Shown here: one piece after another, positions 1 to 5,838 of the stretch
How positions within the stretch are numbered: position 1 is the first letter of the stretch
Layout: the number at the start of each line of letters is the position of its first letter
Source: an uncultured Verrucomicrobiota bacterium
GTDB taxonomy: Bacteria > Verrucomicrobiota > Verrucomicrobiia > Opitutales > Opitutaceae
Length of the DNA stretch: 6,497 nucleotides
Direction of reading: 5' to 3'
NCBI GenBank assembly: GCA_903919625.1
Contig: CAIXIZ010000159.1
Coordinates: forward strand, 1 to 6,497
Position numbers and translations under genes: made by a program
Notes under the pieces: generated by a model
Databases searched by the model: none
Seen by the model: the letters and a program-made list of their open reading frames with translations, nothing else
Told to the model about the DNA's origin: nothing

Positions 1-668
1 CCGCCAAGCACGGCGGCGGCACGGGCGGCGGAGGTGATGTTGCCGTTGGCGAGAACCGGGCAGCGCACGCGGGCGGCGGCGCGGGCAATGTAATCATAAT
101 GAACTTCGCTGCGATACATCTCCTTCACCGTGCGGCCATGGACGCTGAGCAGGTCAACCCGGTGCTCGTTGACGAGGTCGAGGATGCGGTCAAAATGCGC
201 CGCGTCGTCGAAACCGATGCGCATTTTCACGGTGAAGCGCCCGGTCACGGCGGCCCGCAGGGTGGCGAGAATTTCCCCGATGCGGACGGGATCGCGCAGC
301 AGGCCGCCCCCGACATTCTTTTTGTAGACCTTGGGCGCGGGACAGCCGAGGTTGAGGTCGATGCCGGCGACCGGGTGCCGGAGCAGCGCCGCCGCGGTGC
401 GGGCCAGGTGGCCGAGATCCTCCCCGATGAGCTGCGCAAAGATGGGGCGGCCGGTGCGGTTCTCGTCAATCGAGCGGAGGATATGCTTCTCAGGCTGCGA
501 CTGGGCATGCACCCGGAAAAACTCGGTGAAAAAATAATCCGGCGCCCCATAGTGCGCGATGACCTGCATGAACGCCAGGTCGGTCACATCCTGCATCGGC
601 GCGAGCGCCGTCAGCGGCTGGCCGGGTTGCAGGCCGGGCGGCAATGCGGGGAAAACGGCAGGGAGCAT
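1..668 (-). CDS. dus: tRNA-dihydrouridine synthase (Dus family), C-terminus cut off by the window edge
   Basis: This FMN-dependent cytoplasmic enzyme reduces specific uridines of tRNA to dihydrouridine with NAD(P)H. The reading frame is open from the ATG at 668 to base 1, giving 222 codons of a protein usually around 320-350 residues long, so the C-terminal tRNA-binding helical part is missing. Visible Dus hallmarks are LAPMQDVTD at residues 22-30 (start of the TIM barrel, FMN site), LNLGCPAPKV at 105-114 with the presumed catalytic Cys109, GGGLLRDP at 120-127, VKMR around Lys148, VHGRT around His178 and LANGNI near 206-211. The start is 20 nt downstream of the nuclease stop, so the two genes are probably co-transcribed. 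No Shine-Dalgarno motif precedes it. Met25 is a possible shorter start, but it would cut into the barrel motif. The family is certain; the A/B/C-type subfamily and the target uridine cannot be told. Confidence 0.93.
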   Translation of the reverse strand, partial: MLPAVFPALPPGLQPGQPLTALAPMQDVTDLAFMQVIAHYGAPDYFFTEFFRVHAQSQPEKHILRSIDENRTGRPIFAQLIGEDLGHLARTAAALLRHPVAGIDLNLGCPAPKVYKKNVGGGLLRDPVRIGEILATLRAAVTGRFTVKMRIGFDDAAHFDRILDLVNEHRVDLLSVHGRTVKEMYRSEVHYDYIARAAARVRCPVLANGNITSAARAAAVLG

Positions 669-688
669 GGCGCGCAAGCCCGCGTGGC

Positions 689-1195
689 TCAGGTCTTTTC
701 CTCGTCCTCGTCAGGCGGCTTGGGTTTGTCCTCGTCCGTCTTTCCGGCCTCGTCGGCCTGCTGTTTGAGCACCCGCTCCAGAATCTCGGTCATGTCCTCC
801 ACGGTGTCCAGGACCTTGCGCGCCACAAAGAGGGGCCGTTGGTGCTGCAGCGCCAGCACAATGGAATCGCTGGGCCGGGCATCCACCTCGACGATTTTCC
901 GGCCAAGCTCATTTTCCATGCGGAGCAGGATCCGGGCAAAAAAAGTCCCCCCGCTCACATCGTTGATCACCACATGCTCGAGATGCGCGCCGAGCCCCAG
1001 CAGGAGGTGGCCGATCAAATCGTGGGTCAGGGGACGCTCTTTTTTCACCCCGGCCAAGGTCATCTGGATGGCGTTGCCGACCGCGTGATCCACATAGATG
1101 ACGAAGGTTTTGTCATCATTGCCCAGAAACACGGCACAGCCGTTGGCGGTGGGCATCACGCCTTTGACAGTGACCGGCACGGCATCGTTTTGCAT
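689..1195 (-). CDS. Bifunctional nuclease family protein (DUF151/BFN)
   Basis: This 168-residue protein matches the DUF151 family, whose members include Thermotoga TM0160 and the plant BBD nucleases, reported to act on RNA and DNA. The diagnostic blocks are present. A family-typical beta-rich N-terminus ends in YVDHAVGNAI (34-43), where other members often have an IGxxEAxAI-like motif. RPLTHDLIGHLL follows at 54-65, then VVINDVSGGTFFARI at 75-89 and VDARPSDSIVLAL at 104-116. After residue 144 comes a charged, proline-containing acidic tail (DEDKPKPPDEDEEKT) that is not part of the fold. I chose the ATG at 1195. An in-frame ATG at 1276 would overlap the 3' end of the upstream glycosyltransferase and add unlike sequence. 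The gap to that gene is 43 nt and holds a small hairpin. The in vivo substrate is unknown; in bacteria the family is usually annotated without an assigned pathway. Confidence 0.88.
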   Translation of the reverse strand: MQNDAVPVTVKGVMPTANGCAVFLGNDDKTFVIYVDHAVGNAIQMTLAGVKKERPLTHDLIGHLLLGLGAHLEHVVINDVSGGTFFARILLRMENELGRKIVEVDARPSDSIVLALQHQRPLFVARKVLDTVEDMTEILERVLKQQADEAGKTDEDKPKPPDEDEEKT

Positions 1196-1204
1196 GGGGC
1201 CAAA

Positions 1205-1222
1205 TTGGGCCTCGCCGGCCAA
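1205..1222 (-). other. Small hairpin in the leader of the bifunctional nuclease gene
   Basis: On the minus strand TTGGCC and GGCCCAA flank a 5-nt loop (GGCGA). They form a 6-bp stem with one bulged C, 9 nt before the nuclease ATG. No U run follows, so it is not an intrinsic terminator. It could modulate access to the start codon or mark an RNA processing site, but a stem this short can arise by chance in GC-rich DNA. Confidence 0.25.
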
Positions 1223-1238
1223 AGCGCAACCCAACTTG

Positions 1239-2438
1239 TCAGGCCAGCGGAGAAAATGGGCGGGGCGCCAGGGCAAGGTCGGCTCCCTCTCCGCCGAGGT
1301 CCACCAGTTCCCGGATCAGCAAGGTCGGCTCGGAGACGTAGCGGAGCGAAAGGAAACGCTCCCGCTGTTCCCGGTAACTGGCCGGCTGCGTCATCCAGCG
1401 GTTGATGATCACGCCAAAATCCATCGCGGAATTCAGCCGCGGCGCCCCGCCGTTGCGGAAATATTTCCAGGTCAGCTCCTCTTGTGGCATCAGTCCGCCC
1501 AGGGCGTTCAACATGATCGGGCAGCTGAAATGCAACGCCTTTGCACACGTGGTGGTGCCGCCGCGCGTGACGACCGCATCACTCACCTGCAGCAGCAGGT
1601 GGACAATTTCGCTGAAGCCCTCGAGGTGGCAGTTCAGCTTCGGATTTTGCGACCGCCAGTGCACCAGCGCATTGTACGTGTCGTGGTTGCGTCCGCAGAC
1701 GATGATCACCTGCAGCCGGTCGGCATGGGGCAGCAGAAATGGGAGCAGATCGAGATGATCATTCGCCCCGTTGCCCCCGGTGGTCAGGAACACCGTAAAC
1801 AGGTCCGGCCGCAAACCCAGCCGGCGCACCCGGAAGTCCCCCTGCTCCGCCGGACCGATCACCTCCCGAAACGCCCGGGGCGGCATGAGGTGGCCCCGCA
1901 CACGGCTTTTGTCCGGCCGCAAACCCTTTTTGATCGCGTAGTCGGCGGCCGTGTCGGTCCGGGAAAAATACCGGTCCACCGACGGCTCAATCCAGTTGAT
2001 GCTGTAGCCCCAGCCGCCGGAAAACTCGCCGCAATAGGTCGCGCACCGCACCCGCTCCGTCCTGAGAATCTTGCGGGCGAGCTGAAAATAACCGCGGTTC
2101 AGGCAGTCGTGGACGCTGAAGACCAGATGCGGCTGAAAATCGCGCAGCACCCCCTCATAATAGGCCCGCCCCAGCGTGACGGAGCGGCGGTTGAGCAGGC
2201 TGAGCAGTTCAACCACCGCATAAAACCCCTTGTGCATCCACGGGGCGCGCCGCTGGATCCAGTTGTAGAAATTCACCCCGGCCCGGGCGATCGCGGAGGA
2301 TTTTTCCAACATCTGCTCGATCCGCACGTCCACGTCATGCCGGTAAAGTTCAAAACACCACTCGGCAAACGCCTCCGCGCGTGCATCATGGCCCGCGCCG
2401 GTGCTGGAGGTGAGGACGAGGATGCGGATTTTTGACAT
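1239..2438 (-). CDS. MGDG synthase/UgtP/MurG-like glycosyltransferase (GT28-type)
   Basis: This 399-residue protein has the layout of monogalactosyl- and processive diacylglycerol glycosyltransferases, GT-B enzymes that move a sugar from a nucleotide donor onto a lipid at the inner membrane face. The N-terminal domain opens with RILVLTSSTGAGHDARAEA (5-23), the glycine loop and following helix typical of MGDG_synth. A hydrophobic linker leads to FLTTGGNGAND (217-227), the start of the C-terminal donor domain. VTRGGTTTCAKAL (290-302) and LMPQEELTWKYFRNGGAP (316-333) match the family's GG...EAL and PGQE...N...GAG donor-binding blocks, although several consensus residues differ. No signal peptide or membrane helix is evident, as expected for a peripheral membrane enzyme. 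The ATG lies 3 nt after the SDR stop, which suggests translational coupling. The acceptor could be diacylglycerol or a product of the adjacent fatty-acyl genes; acceptor and sugar are not readable from sequence. Confidence 0.82.
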   Translation of the reverse strand: MSKIRILVLTSSTGAGHDARAEAFAEWCFELYRHDVDVRIEQMLEKSSAIARAGVNFYNWIQRRAPWMHKGFYAVVELLSLLNRRSVTLGRAYYEGVLRDFQPHLVFSVHDCLNRGYFQLARKILRTERVRCATYCGEFSGGWGYSINWIEPSVDRYFSRTDTAADYAIKKGLRPDKSRVRGHLMPPRAFREVIGPAEQGDFRVRRLGLRPDLFTVFLTTGGNGANDHLDLLPFLLPHADRLQVIIVCGRNHDTYNALVHWRSQNPKLNCHLEGFSEIVHLLLQVSDAVVTRGGTTTCAKALHFSCPIMLNALGGLMPQEELTWKYFRNGGAPRLNSAMDFGVIINRWMTQPASYREQRERFLSLRYVSEPTLLIRELVDLGGEGADLALAPRPFSPLA

Positions 2439-2441
2439 GGA

Positions 2442-3269
2442 TCAGGAGAGATCGAAATAGCTGGCCTGGATCCGACGGCGGAGCGGCAGCGAACCAAAGC
2501 GGGCGAGCAACGGCGCGACGACCGCCTGGAAAAACCGGCCACACCGCACCGTACCGCTGCGGCGGCGCAACAACGCCCGGCGCAGGGCGGCGGCGGCGTG
2601 CGCCGGCGGCGGTCCCGACTCCATCAGGCGCCGAAATGCGGCCCACGCCCGGCCCATGGCCGGTGTGGTCCCGCCCGGAGGCCGGCGGACAGCGCCTTCG
2701 AAGTCCGTGCGATAATCACCCGGGCGCACGTCGAGCACGATCACTCCGGTGCCGGCAGTCTCGATCATGAGGCTTTCGTTGAGCGCGGTCAGGCCGGCTT
2801 TGGCGACGTTGTAGGCGCTCTGAAACGGCAGGGGGAATTCCGCCGCCAGCGAGGAAATATTGACGAGCGCCCCCTGCCGGCGCGCCCGCATCCCCCGCAA
2901 AGCGGCGTGCGACAACCGGGCGGTATGCACCAGCATCACCTCCAGCTGCTCCTGCCAGACGGCGAATTCGGTCGTCGTAAAATCGCCAAACACCCCGTAA
3001 CCGGCGTTGTTGATCACGAGGGCAAATCCGCCCGCGGCCTGATCGGCCTGGTGAAAAACTTGCCCGGCGGCCACCCCGTCCCGCAGTTCCAGCGCAACCG
3101 GCTGAAAGTTGCCCTGTTCCGCGAGTGGCGCCAGCCGGCTCGTGTCCCGCGCCGTGCCCCACACCCGCACCCCTTCGGACAGCAGCATTTCGGCAAAGGC
3201 ACGTCCCAGTCCCGTGCTTGCGCCGGTGACAAAGGCCGTGGGATAGAGGTCGACGAGGCGTGGGCTCAT
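2442..3269 (-). CDS. Short-chain dehydrogenase/reductase, probable acyl/ketoacyl reductase
   Basis: This 275-residue classical SDR uses an NAD(P)H Rossmann fold. TGASTGLG at 15-22 is the cofactor glycine motif, and Arg41 in GTARDTS after strand 2 would suit NADPH. NNAG is at 87-90. Ser140, Tyr153 and Lys157 (ISS...SAYNVAK) form the catalytic triad with normal spacing, and RPGDYRTDF follows at 183-191. The Asn that usually completes the tetrad is Met112 here by my hand alignment. The Arg-rich C-terminus (RRALLRRRSG, then LPLRRRIQASYF) resembles SDRs acting on lipid or aldehyde substrates more than plain FabG. Its ATG at 3269 overlaps the ketosynthase TGA in an ATGA junction, so the longer in-frame reading back to 3560 is rejected. 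In context it would reduce the 3-ketoacyl product of the ketosynthase, but a different carbonyl substrate is possible. Confidence 0.87.
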   Translation of the reverse strand: MSPRLVDLYPTAFVTGASTGLGRAFAEMLLSEGVRVWGTARDTSRLAPLAEQGNFQPVALELRDGVAAGQVFHQADQAAGGFALVINNAGYGVFGDFTTTEFAVWQEQLEVMLVHTARLSHAALRGMRARRQGALVNISSLAAEFPLPFQSAYNVAKAGLTALNESLMIETAGTGVIVLDVRPGDYRTDFEGAVRRPPGGTTPAMGRAWAAFRRLMESGPPPAHAAAALRRALLRRRSGTVRCGRFFQAVVAPLLARFGSLPLRRRIQASYFDLS

Positions 3270-4525
3270 GCGCGTTGCAGCACGAGACAGACGTTCGCAC
3301 CTCCGAAGCCGCTGCTGTTGTTGAGCACGACCCGGAGCGCGGCCGGACGCGTTTCCCGCCGAATGTTCAGTCCCGCCGCCGCCGGGTCCAGCTGGCGGAT
3401 ATGGGCCGAGCCGGGGACAAACCCGTCGCGCAGGGCGAGTGCGCAAAAGCCTGTTTCCATCGCCCCGGCCAGCGACAGTCCGTGGCCGGTCAGCGCCTTG
3501 GTGCTGCTGACCGCAATCCGTGACGCCTCCGAACCCAGCACCGCGAGCAACGCCCGGCACTCGGAGATGTCGCCAATCGGCGTCGAAGTGGCATGGGCGT
3601 TGACATAATCAACCCCGGCCGCGGTGCAGCCGGCGGCGGCCAGCGCCCGGCGCATGGCCCGCGCCAGGCCGTCGCCCTCCGGATGCGAGATGGCGACATT
3701 GTGCCCGTCGGACGCCTGCCCCCAGCCCAGCATCTCGCAATAGGGCGTCACTCCCCGGCGCTTCACCTCGGCCTCGCTCTCCAGCACCAGCACGGTGGCC
3801 CCGCCGGTGCCGACGAAACCGTCGCGTGCAACGTCAAAGGGACGCGAGGCCGTGTCAGGATCGGGGTTGAGCGACAGCGCCCGCATGCCGGCAAACGGCA
3901 GGATGGTCTCGACGTTGCCGTCCTCCGCCCCAACGACCAACATCCGCCGCTGCCGGCCGAGCGCAATCTCATCATAGGCGAAACCTGCCGCGTGCGACGA
4001 CGACGCGCAGGCCGAGGAGAAACCGGTGGAGGCCCCCTTGATCTTGAAATGGGCGACCAGATTGAACTGCACGGTGCCGGCGATGCTGGCCACCACGCCC
4101 AGCGGCGGACAGCGCATCGCCCCCTGCTCATGCATCCGGTTGACGAGCCGCGTGAGAATGGCGGGTGAGCCGGCGGACGCCGCGTAGAGCCCGGTGCCGT
4201 CGTCGGAAACATCGGCCTCGGCCAGCTTCGCGTCGGCGATGGCCTGGAGCAGCGCACAATGGGCGTAAAGTGAACAGGGGCCCATGCTGCGGAGCACTTC
4301 ACGGCGGATCCGATAGCGCTCAGGCAGCGTCCAGTCCTCGCACTCGGCGGCGTCGGTTGAGAACTCCCGCACCGGCGCGGCGACTTTCACCGGCACCTCG
4401 GGCCGGTCAAACGGTGGATAACGCACCATCCCGTGGCGCAAGGTGCGCAGGCTCTCCCCGACCGCCGCGGCGTCGTTCCCAATGCTGGTGATGAAACCGA
4501 TCCCCGTGATGAAAACTTTGGGCAT
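3266..4525 (-). CDS. FabB-like beta-ketoacyl-ACP synthase
   Basis: This 419-residue thiolase-fold enzyme condenses an acyl thioester with malonyl-ACP, losing CO2, to give 3-ketoacyl-ACP. The fold opens with KVFITGIGFITSIGN (3-17). The catalytic set is complete: Cys173 in SSACASSSHA, His311 in NAHATSTPIGD, and Lys343 plus His348 in STKALTGHG, five residues apart as in E. coli FabB. The C-terminal run LDPAAAGLNI (379-388) is close to the matching FabB stretch, so I place it nearer KAS I than FabF. SGFGG (405-409) is the usual gating loop. Departures include Ala312 where Gly is typical, and GHGLSLAGAME where GHxxGAAG is usual. It is a single ketosynthase with no chain-length-factor partner in view. 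The ATG at 4525 puts the first beta strand at the N-terminus; an in-frame ATG at 4567 would add 14 residues unlike the family. The stop overlaps the SDR start. Confidence 0.92.
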   Translation of the reverse strand: MPKVFITGIGFITSIGNDAAAVGESLRTLRHGMVRYPPFDRPEVPVKVAAPVREFSTDAAECEDWTLPERYRIRREVLRSMGPCSLYAHCALLQAIADAKLAEADVSDDGTGLYAASAGSPAILTRLVNRMHEQGAMRCPPLGVVASIAGTVQFNLVAHFKIKGASTGFSSACASSSHAAGFAYDEIALGRQRRMLVVGAEDGNVETILPFAGMRALSLNPDPDTASRPFDVARDGFVGTGGATVLVLESEAEVKRRGVTPYCEMLGWGQASDGHNVAISHPEGDGLARAMRRALAAAGCTAAGVDYVNAHATSTPIGDISECRALLAVLGSEASRIAVSSTKALTGHGLSLAGAMETGFCALALRDGFVPGSAHIRQLDPAAAGLNIRRETRPAALRVVLNNSSGFGGANVCLVLQRA

Positions 4526-4574
4526 GGCGCGGATAGGCGGCTCATCGTCTGGAATCCGCCGCGGCATTAAAGCG

Positions 4575-4599
4575 AAAAATGCAGCCGACCGGCGGCAGC
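4575..4599 (-). terminator. Terminator-like hairpin with U run between ACP-dehydratase and ketosynthase
   Basis: In the minus-strand transcript GCUGCCG (4599-4593) and CGGCUGC (4587-4581) pair over a 5-nt loop. There are six GC pairs and one U-U mismatch, followed at once by AUUUUU (4580-4575) and then CGCUUU. This is the layout of an intrinsic terminator, though the U run is short. It ends 49 nt before the ketosynthase ATG, so it would cause partial termination or attenuation within the operon, or separate two transcripts. The bases are certain; the function is inferred. Confidence 0.4.
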
Positions 4600-4658
4600 G
4601 GCCAAAATTCGTCAGCCGGCCTCAGCGGTCCGCGTGCTTTTCCGCCCAGGCCGCCGGT
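4588..4658 (-). repeat. Long-range perfect 9-bp inverted repeat overlapping the terminator-like hairpin
   Basis: Plus-strand ACCGGCGGC at 4588-4596 and GCCGCCGGT at 4650-4658 are exact reverse complements separated by 53 nt. In the transcript the first-made arm (4658-4650) begins 2 nt after the ACP-dehydratase stop codon. The second arm covers the inner 5' stem and loop of the terminator-like hairpin, so the two structures exclude each other. That is the geometry of an antiterminator. Eight of nine pairs are GC. In DNA this GC-rich, chance is a real alternative. Confidence 0.4.
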
Positions 4659-4660
4659 GA

Positions 4661-5695
4661 TCAATTTTCCGGGAGGTTAAAATGTTCGGGCGCGGATCCG
4701 CCGGGGGTGCCATGAGCGGAGCCGTTCGTGCCCGCGCTGCCGTTTGCCGCATGCGAACCGTGGCTGCCATTCGTGCCGTGCGTGGTTGTGGCCGGCGCGG
4801 GCAGGGGAGCCTCGGGTGGCGGAGCCTCGACATAGCCGTAGGTCAGGGTGATTTCCTCCGCCAGCACGGCCTTTTCCTGGCCGACGCGGATGCTGCCCTC
4901 AAAGGTGGCGAGCGGCAGCTTCATGCGCTTGGGCCTGACCGAGAGCGTGAGCACGTCGCCCGGTTTGCAAACCCGGTGGGCGCGCACGCCCTCGCAGCCG
5001 GTGAAATAAATCGTGCCGGGGCCGACGACCTTGCCGGGCTCGGCCACCACATGGCCTTCCAGGAGGAAAAGGACGCCAAGCTGGCCCAGCGCTTCCAGCA
5101 TGATCGACGCCGGCATGACCGGGTTGTTCTTAAAGTGGCCCTGCAGGAAGAACTCCTGGCCGGTGATCCGGTATTTTGCCGATGCGCTGGCCGAGCTGAC
5201 CGAGGCCTCGTTGAGAAACAAAAATGGCGGCTGAATGGGCATGAGGGCCACGAGATGCTCGATTGAGAAAAACTTGCTCGGCTTGGGTGGCGGCAAGCCG
5301 CGGGCCCGGCAGTCGATATAGGTTTTCACATCGCTCAAGGTGCGGAGACTGCGCAGATCCTCGTTGGGAATCTGCAGCTGGGCGACCTCCTCGACCAGCA
5401 TGACGATCTCCATCATGGTGAGCGAATCGATCCCCAGATCCTCGACAAAACGCAGGTCGTCGTCACCCGAGCCCAGACGCGCCCGCAGATCCGGCTCCAC
5501 AAAGCGCTCCACAATGCCGATGATGATGCTGGGCAGCAGTTCGGGATTATGGCGCTTACGGTAGGCCACCGCGGCCTCGACGGTCGCCGACGAGCATCGC
5601 TTCAAAGAGTCGCGCAACGCGGCCTCATTGTCTGCCGCAGCCGGCCGGGAGACCGGCGCAGCAGGACCACCGGGGGAAGGAGCTTGATCGGGCAT
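4661..5695 (-). CDS. Fused acyl carrier protein and FabZ/FabA-like hot-dog dehydratase
   Basis: This 344-residue protein joins two activities of fatty-acid elongation. After a Pro/Ala-rich start and a helix (to about 50) comes an ACP domain, roughly 52-130. Its EDLGIDSLTMME motif places the phosphopantetheine-bearing serine at Ser91. Residues 140-290 form a hot-dog dehydratase that removes water from 3-hydroxyacyl-ACP: GHFKNNPVMPASIMLEALGQ carries His187 and Glu201, 14 residues apart as in FabZ. Ala196 replaces the usual Gly after the PxxP, and NPVMP recalls FabA. Residues 291-340 are a low-complexity Pro/Ala then Gly/Ser/Asn/His tail. Stand-alone ACP (about 80 residues) and FabZ (about 150) are normally separate. 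The protein needs a phosphopantetheinyl transferase, which is not in this window. It is the first minus-strand gene after the divergent region and lies 135 nt before the ketosynthase. The ATG at 5695 has no Shine-Dalgarno motif. Confidence 0.88.
   Translation of the reverse strand: MPDQAPSPGGPAAPVSRPAAADNEAALRDSLKRCSSATVEAAVAYRKRHNPELLPSIIIGIVERFVEPDLRARLGSGDDDLRFVEDLGIDSLTMMEIVMLVEEVAQLQIPNEDLRSLRTLSDVKTYIDCRARGLPPPKPSKFFSIEHLVALMPIQPPFLFLNEASVSSASASAKYRITGQEFFLQGHFKNNPVMPASIMLEALGQLGVLFLLEGHVVAEPGKVVGPGTIYFTGCEGVRAHRVCKPGDVLTLSVRPKRMKLPLATFEGSIRVGQEKAVLAEEITLTYGYVEAPPPEAPLPAPATTTHGTNGSHGSHAANGSAGTNGSAHGTPGGSAPEHFNLPEN
4694..4792 (-). repeat. Low-complexity Gly/Ser/Asn/His-rich coding tract
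   Basis: Codons 302-334 of the ACP-dehydratase encode a tail with repeated short units such as HGTNGS, HGSHAANGS, AGTNGS and AHGTPGGS. It follows a Pro/Ala-rich segment (residues 291-301). At DNA level it is a degenerate tandem pattern, not exact copies. It looks disordered and may act as a flexible tether or be fast-evolving; no fold or function can be assigned. Confidence 0.7.
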
Positions 5696-5838
5696 TTACG
5701 CGCCAGAGTTAAGGCGCGAAGTCCGCTTGTAAATGAATTATTCCCCCGCGAACCCAAACGGAGATTGGGGCTTGTGGCCGGGAGGGGACGGGCCTTGCTT
5801 GCGCTTGCGCGCCCTGTTTTGCATGGCGTGCCTTTCGC
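5696..5838. promoter_or_regulatory. Divergent intergenic region, presumed promoters of the lipid operon and the GT4 gene
   Basis: This 143-nt gap separates two divergently transcribed genes, so promoters for both should lie here. The only AT-rich island is around 5728-5743. For the minus strand, TTTACA (5728-5733) with TTAACT (5707-5712) 15 nt away is a poor sigma70-like pair and would give a very short leader overlapping the inverted repeat. For the plus strand, TTGCTT followed 18 nt later by TTGCAT just before the GT4 ATG is weaker still. A G-rich stretch and a short GCTTGC repeat occupy the rest. No start site can be fixed. Confidence 0.35.
5699..5718 (-). promoter_or_regulatory. Perfect inverted repeat 3 nt upstream of the ACP-dehydratase start
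   Basis: CGCGCC (5699-5704) and GGCGCG (5713-5718) are exact reverse complements around an 8-nt AT-rich centre (AGAGTTAA). The repeat ends 3 nt before the ACP-dehydratase ATG. As DNA it could be an operator for a dimeric regulator. As RNA it would be a six-GC-pair hairpin abutting the start codon and could hinder initiation. The repeat is certain; its role is inferred. Confidence 0.45.

Noticed and set aside
689..1276. Longer nuclease start at 1276
   Set aside because: It overlaps the glycosyltransferase 3' end. The added 27 residues have no DUF151 character.
99..1405. Plus-strand open frames of 329 and 253 codons antisense to dus and the nuclease gene
   Set aside because: The opposite strand carries complete Dus and DUF151 motifs in frame. 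These readings are low-complexity and Arg/Gly/His-rich.
1098..2435. Long plus-strand open frame of 445 codons antisense to the MGDG-synthase-like gene
   Set aside because: It mirrors the minus-strand gene with its recognisable GT motifs. Its translation is Pro/Arg/Gln-rich without a domain, as expected for antisense frames in GC-rich DNA.
2442..3560. Extended SDR reading of 372 codons starting at 3560
   Set aside because: The extra N-terminus overlaps nearly 300 nt of the ketosynthase in another frame. The SDR fold begins right after the ATG at 3269, which forms an ATGA overlap with the KS stop.
4523..4567. Ketosynthase start at 4567 (14 extra residues)
   Set aside because: The family's first strand begins at the ATG at 4525 and the extension is Pro/Arg/Asp-rich. 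It cannot be fully excluded because neither start has a ribosome binding site.
5790..5825. GCTTGC-type short repeats in the divergent region as a regulator binding array
   Set aside because: Only two adjacent 6-nt copies and one partial copy are present, too few to separate from chance in GC-rich sequence.
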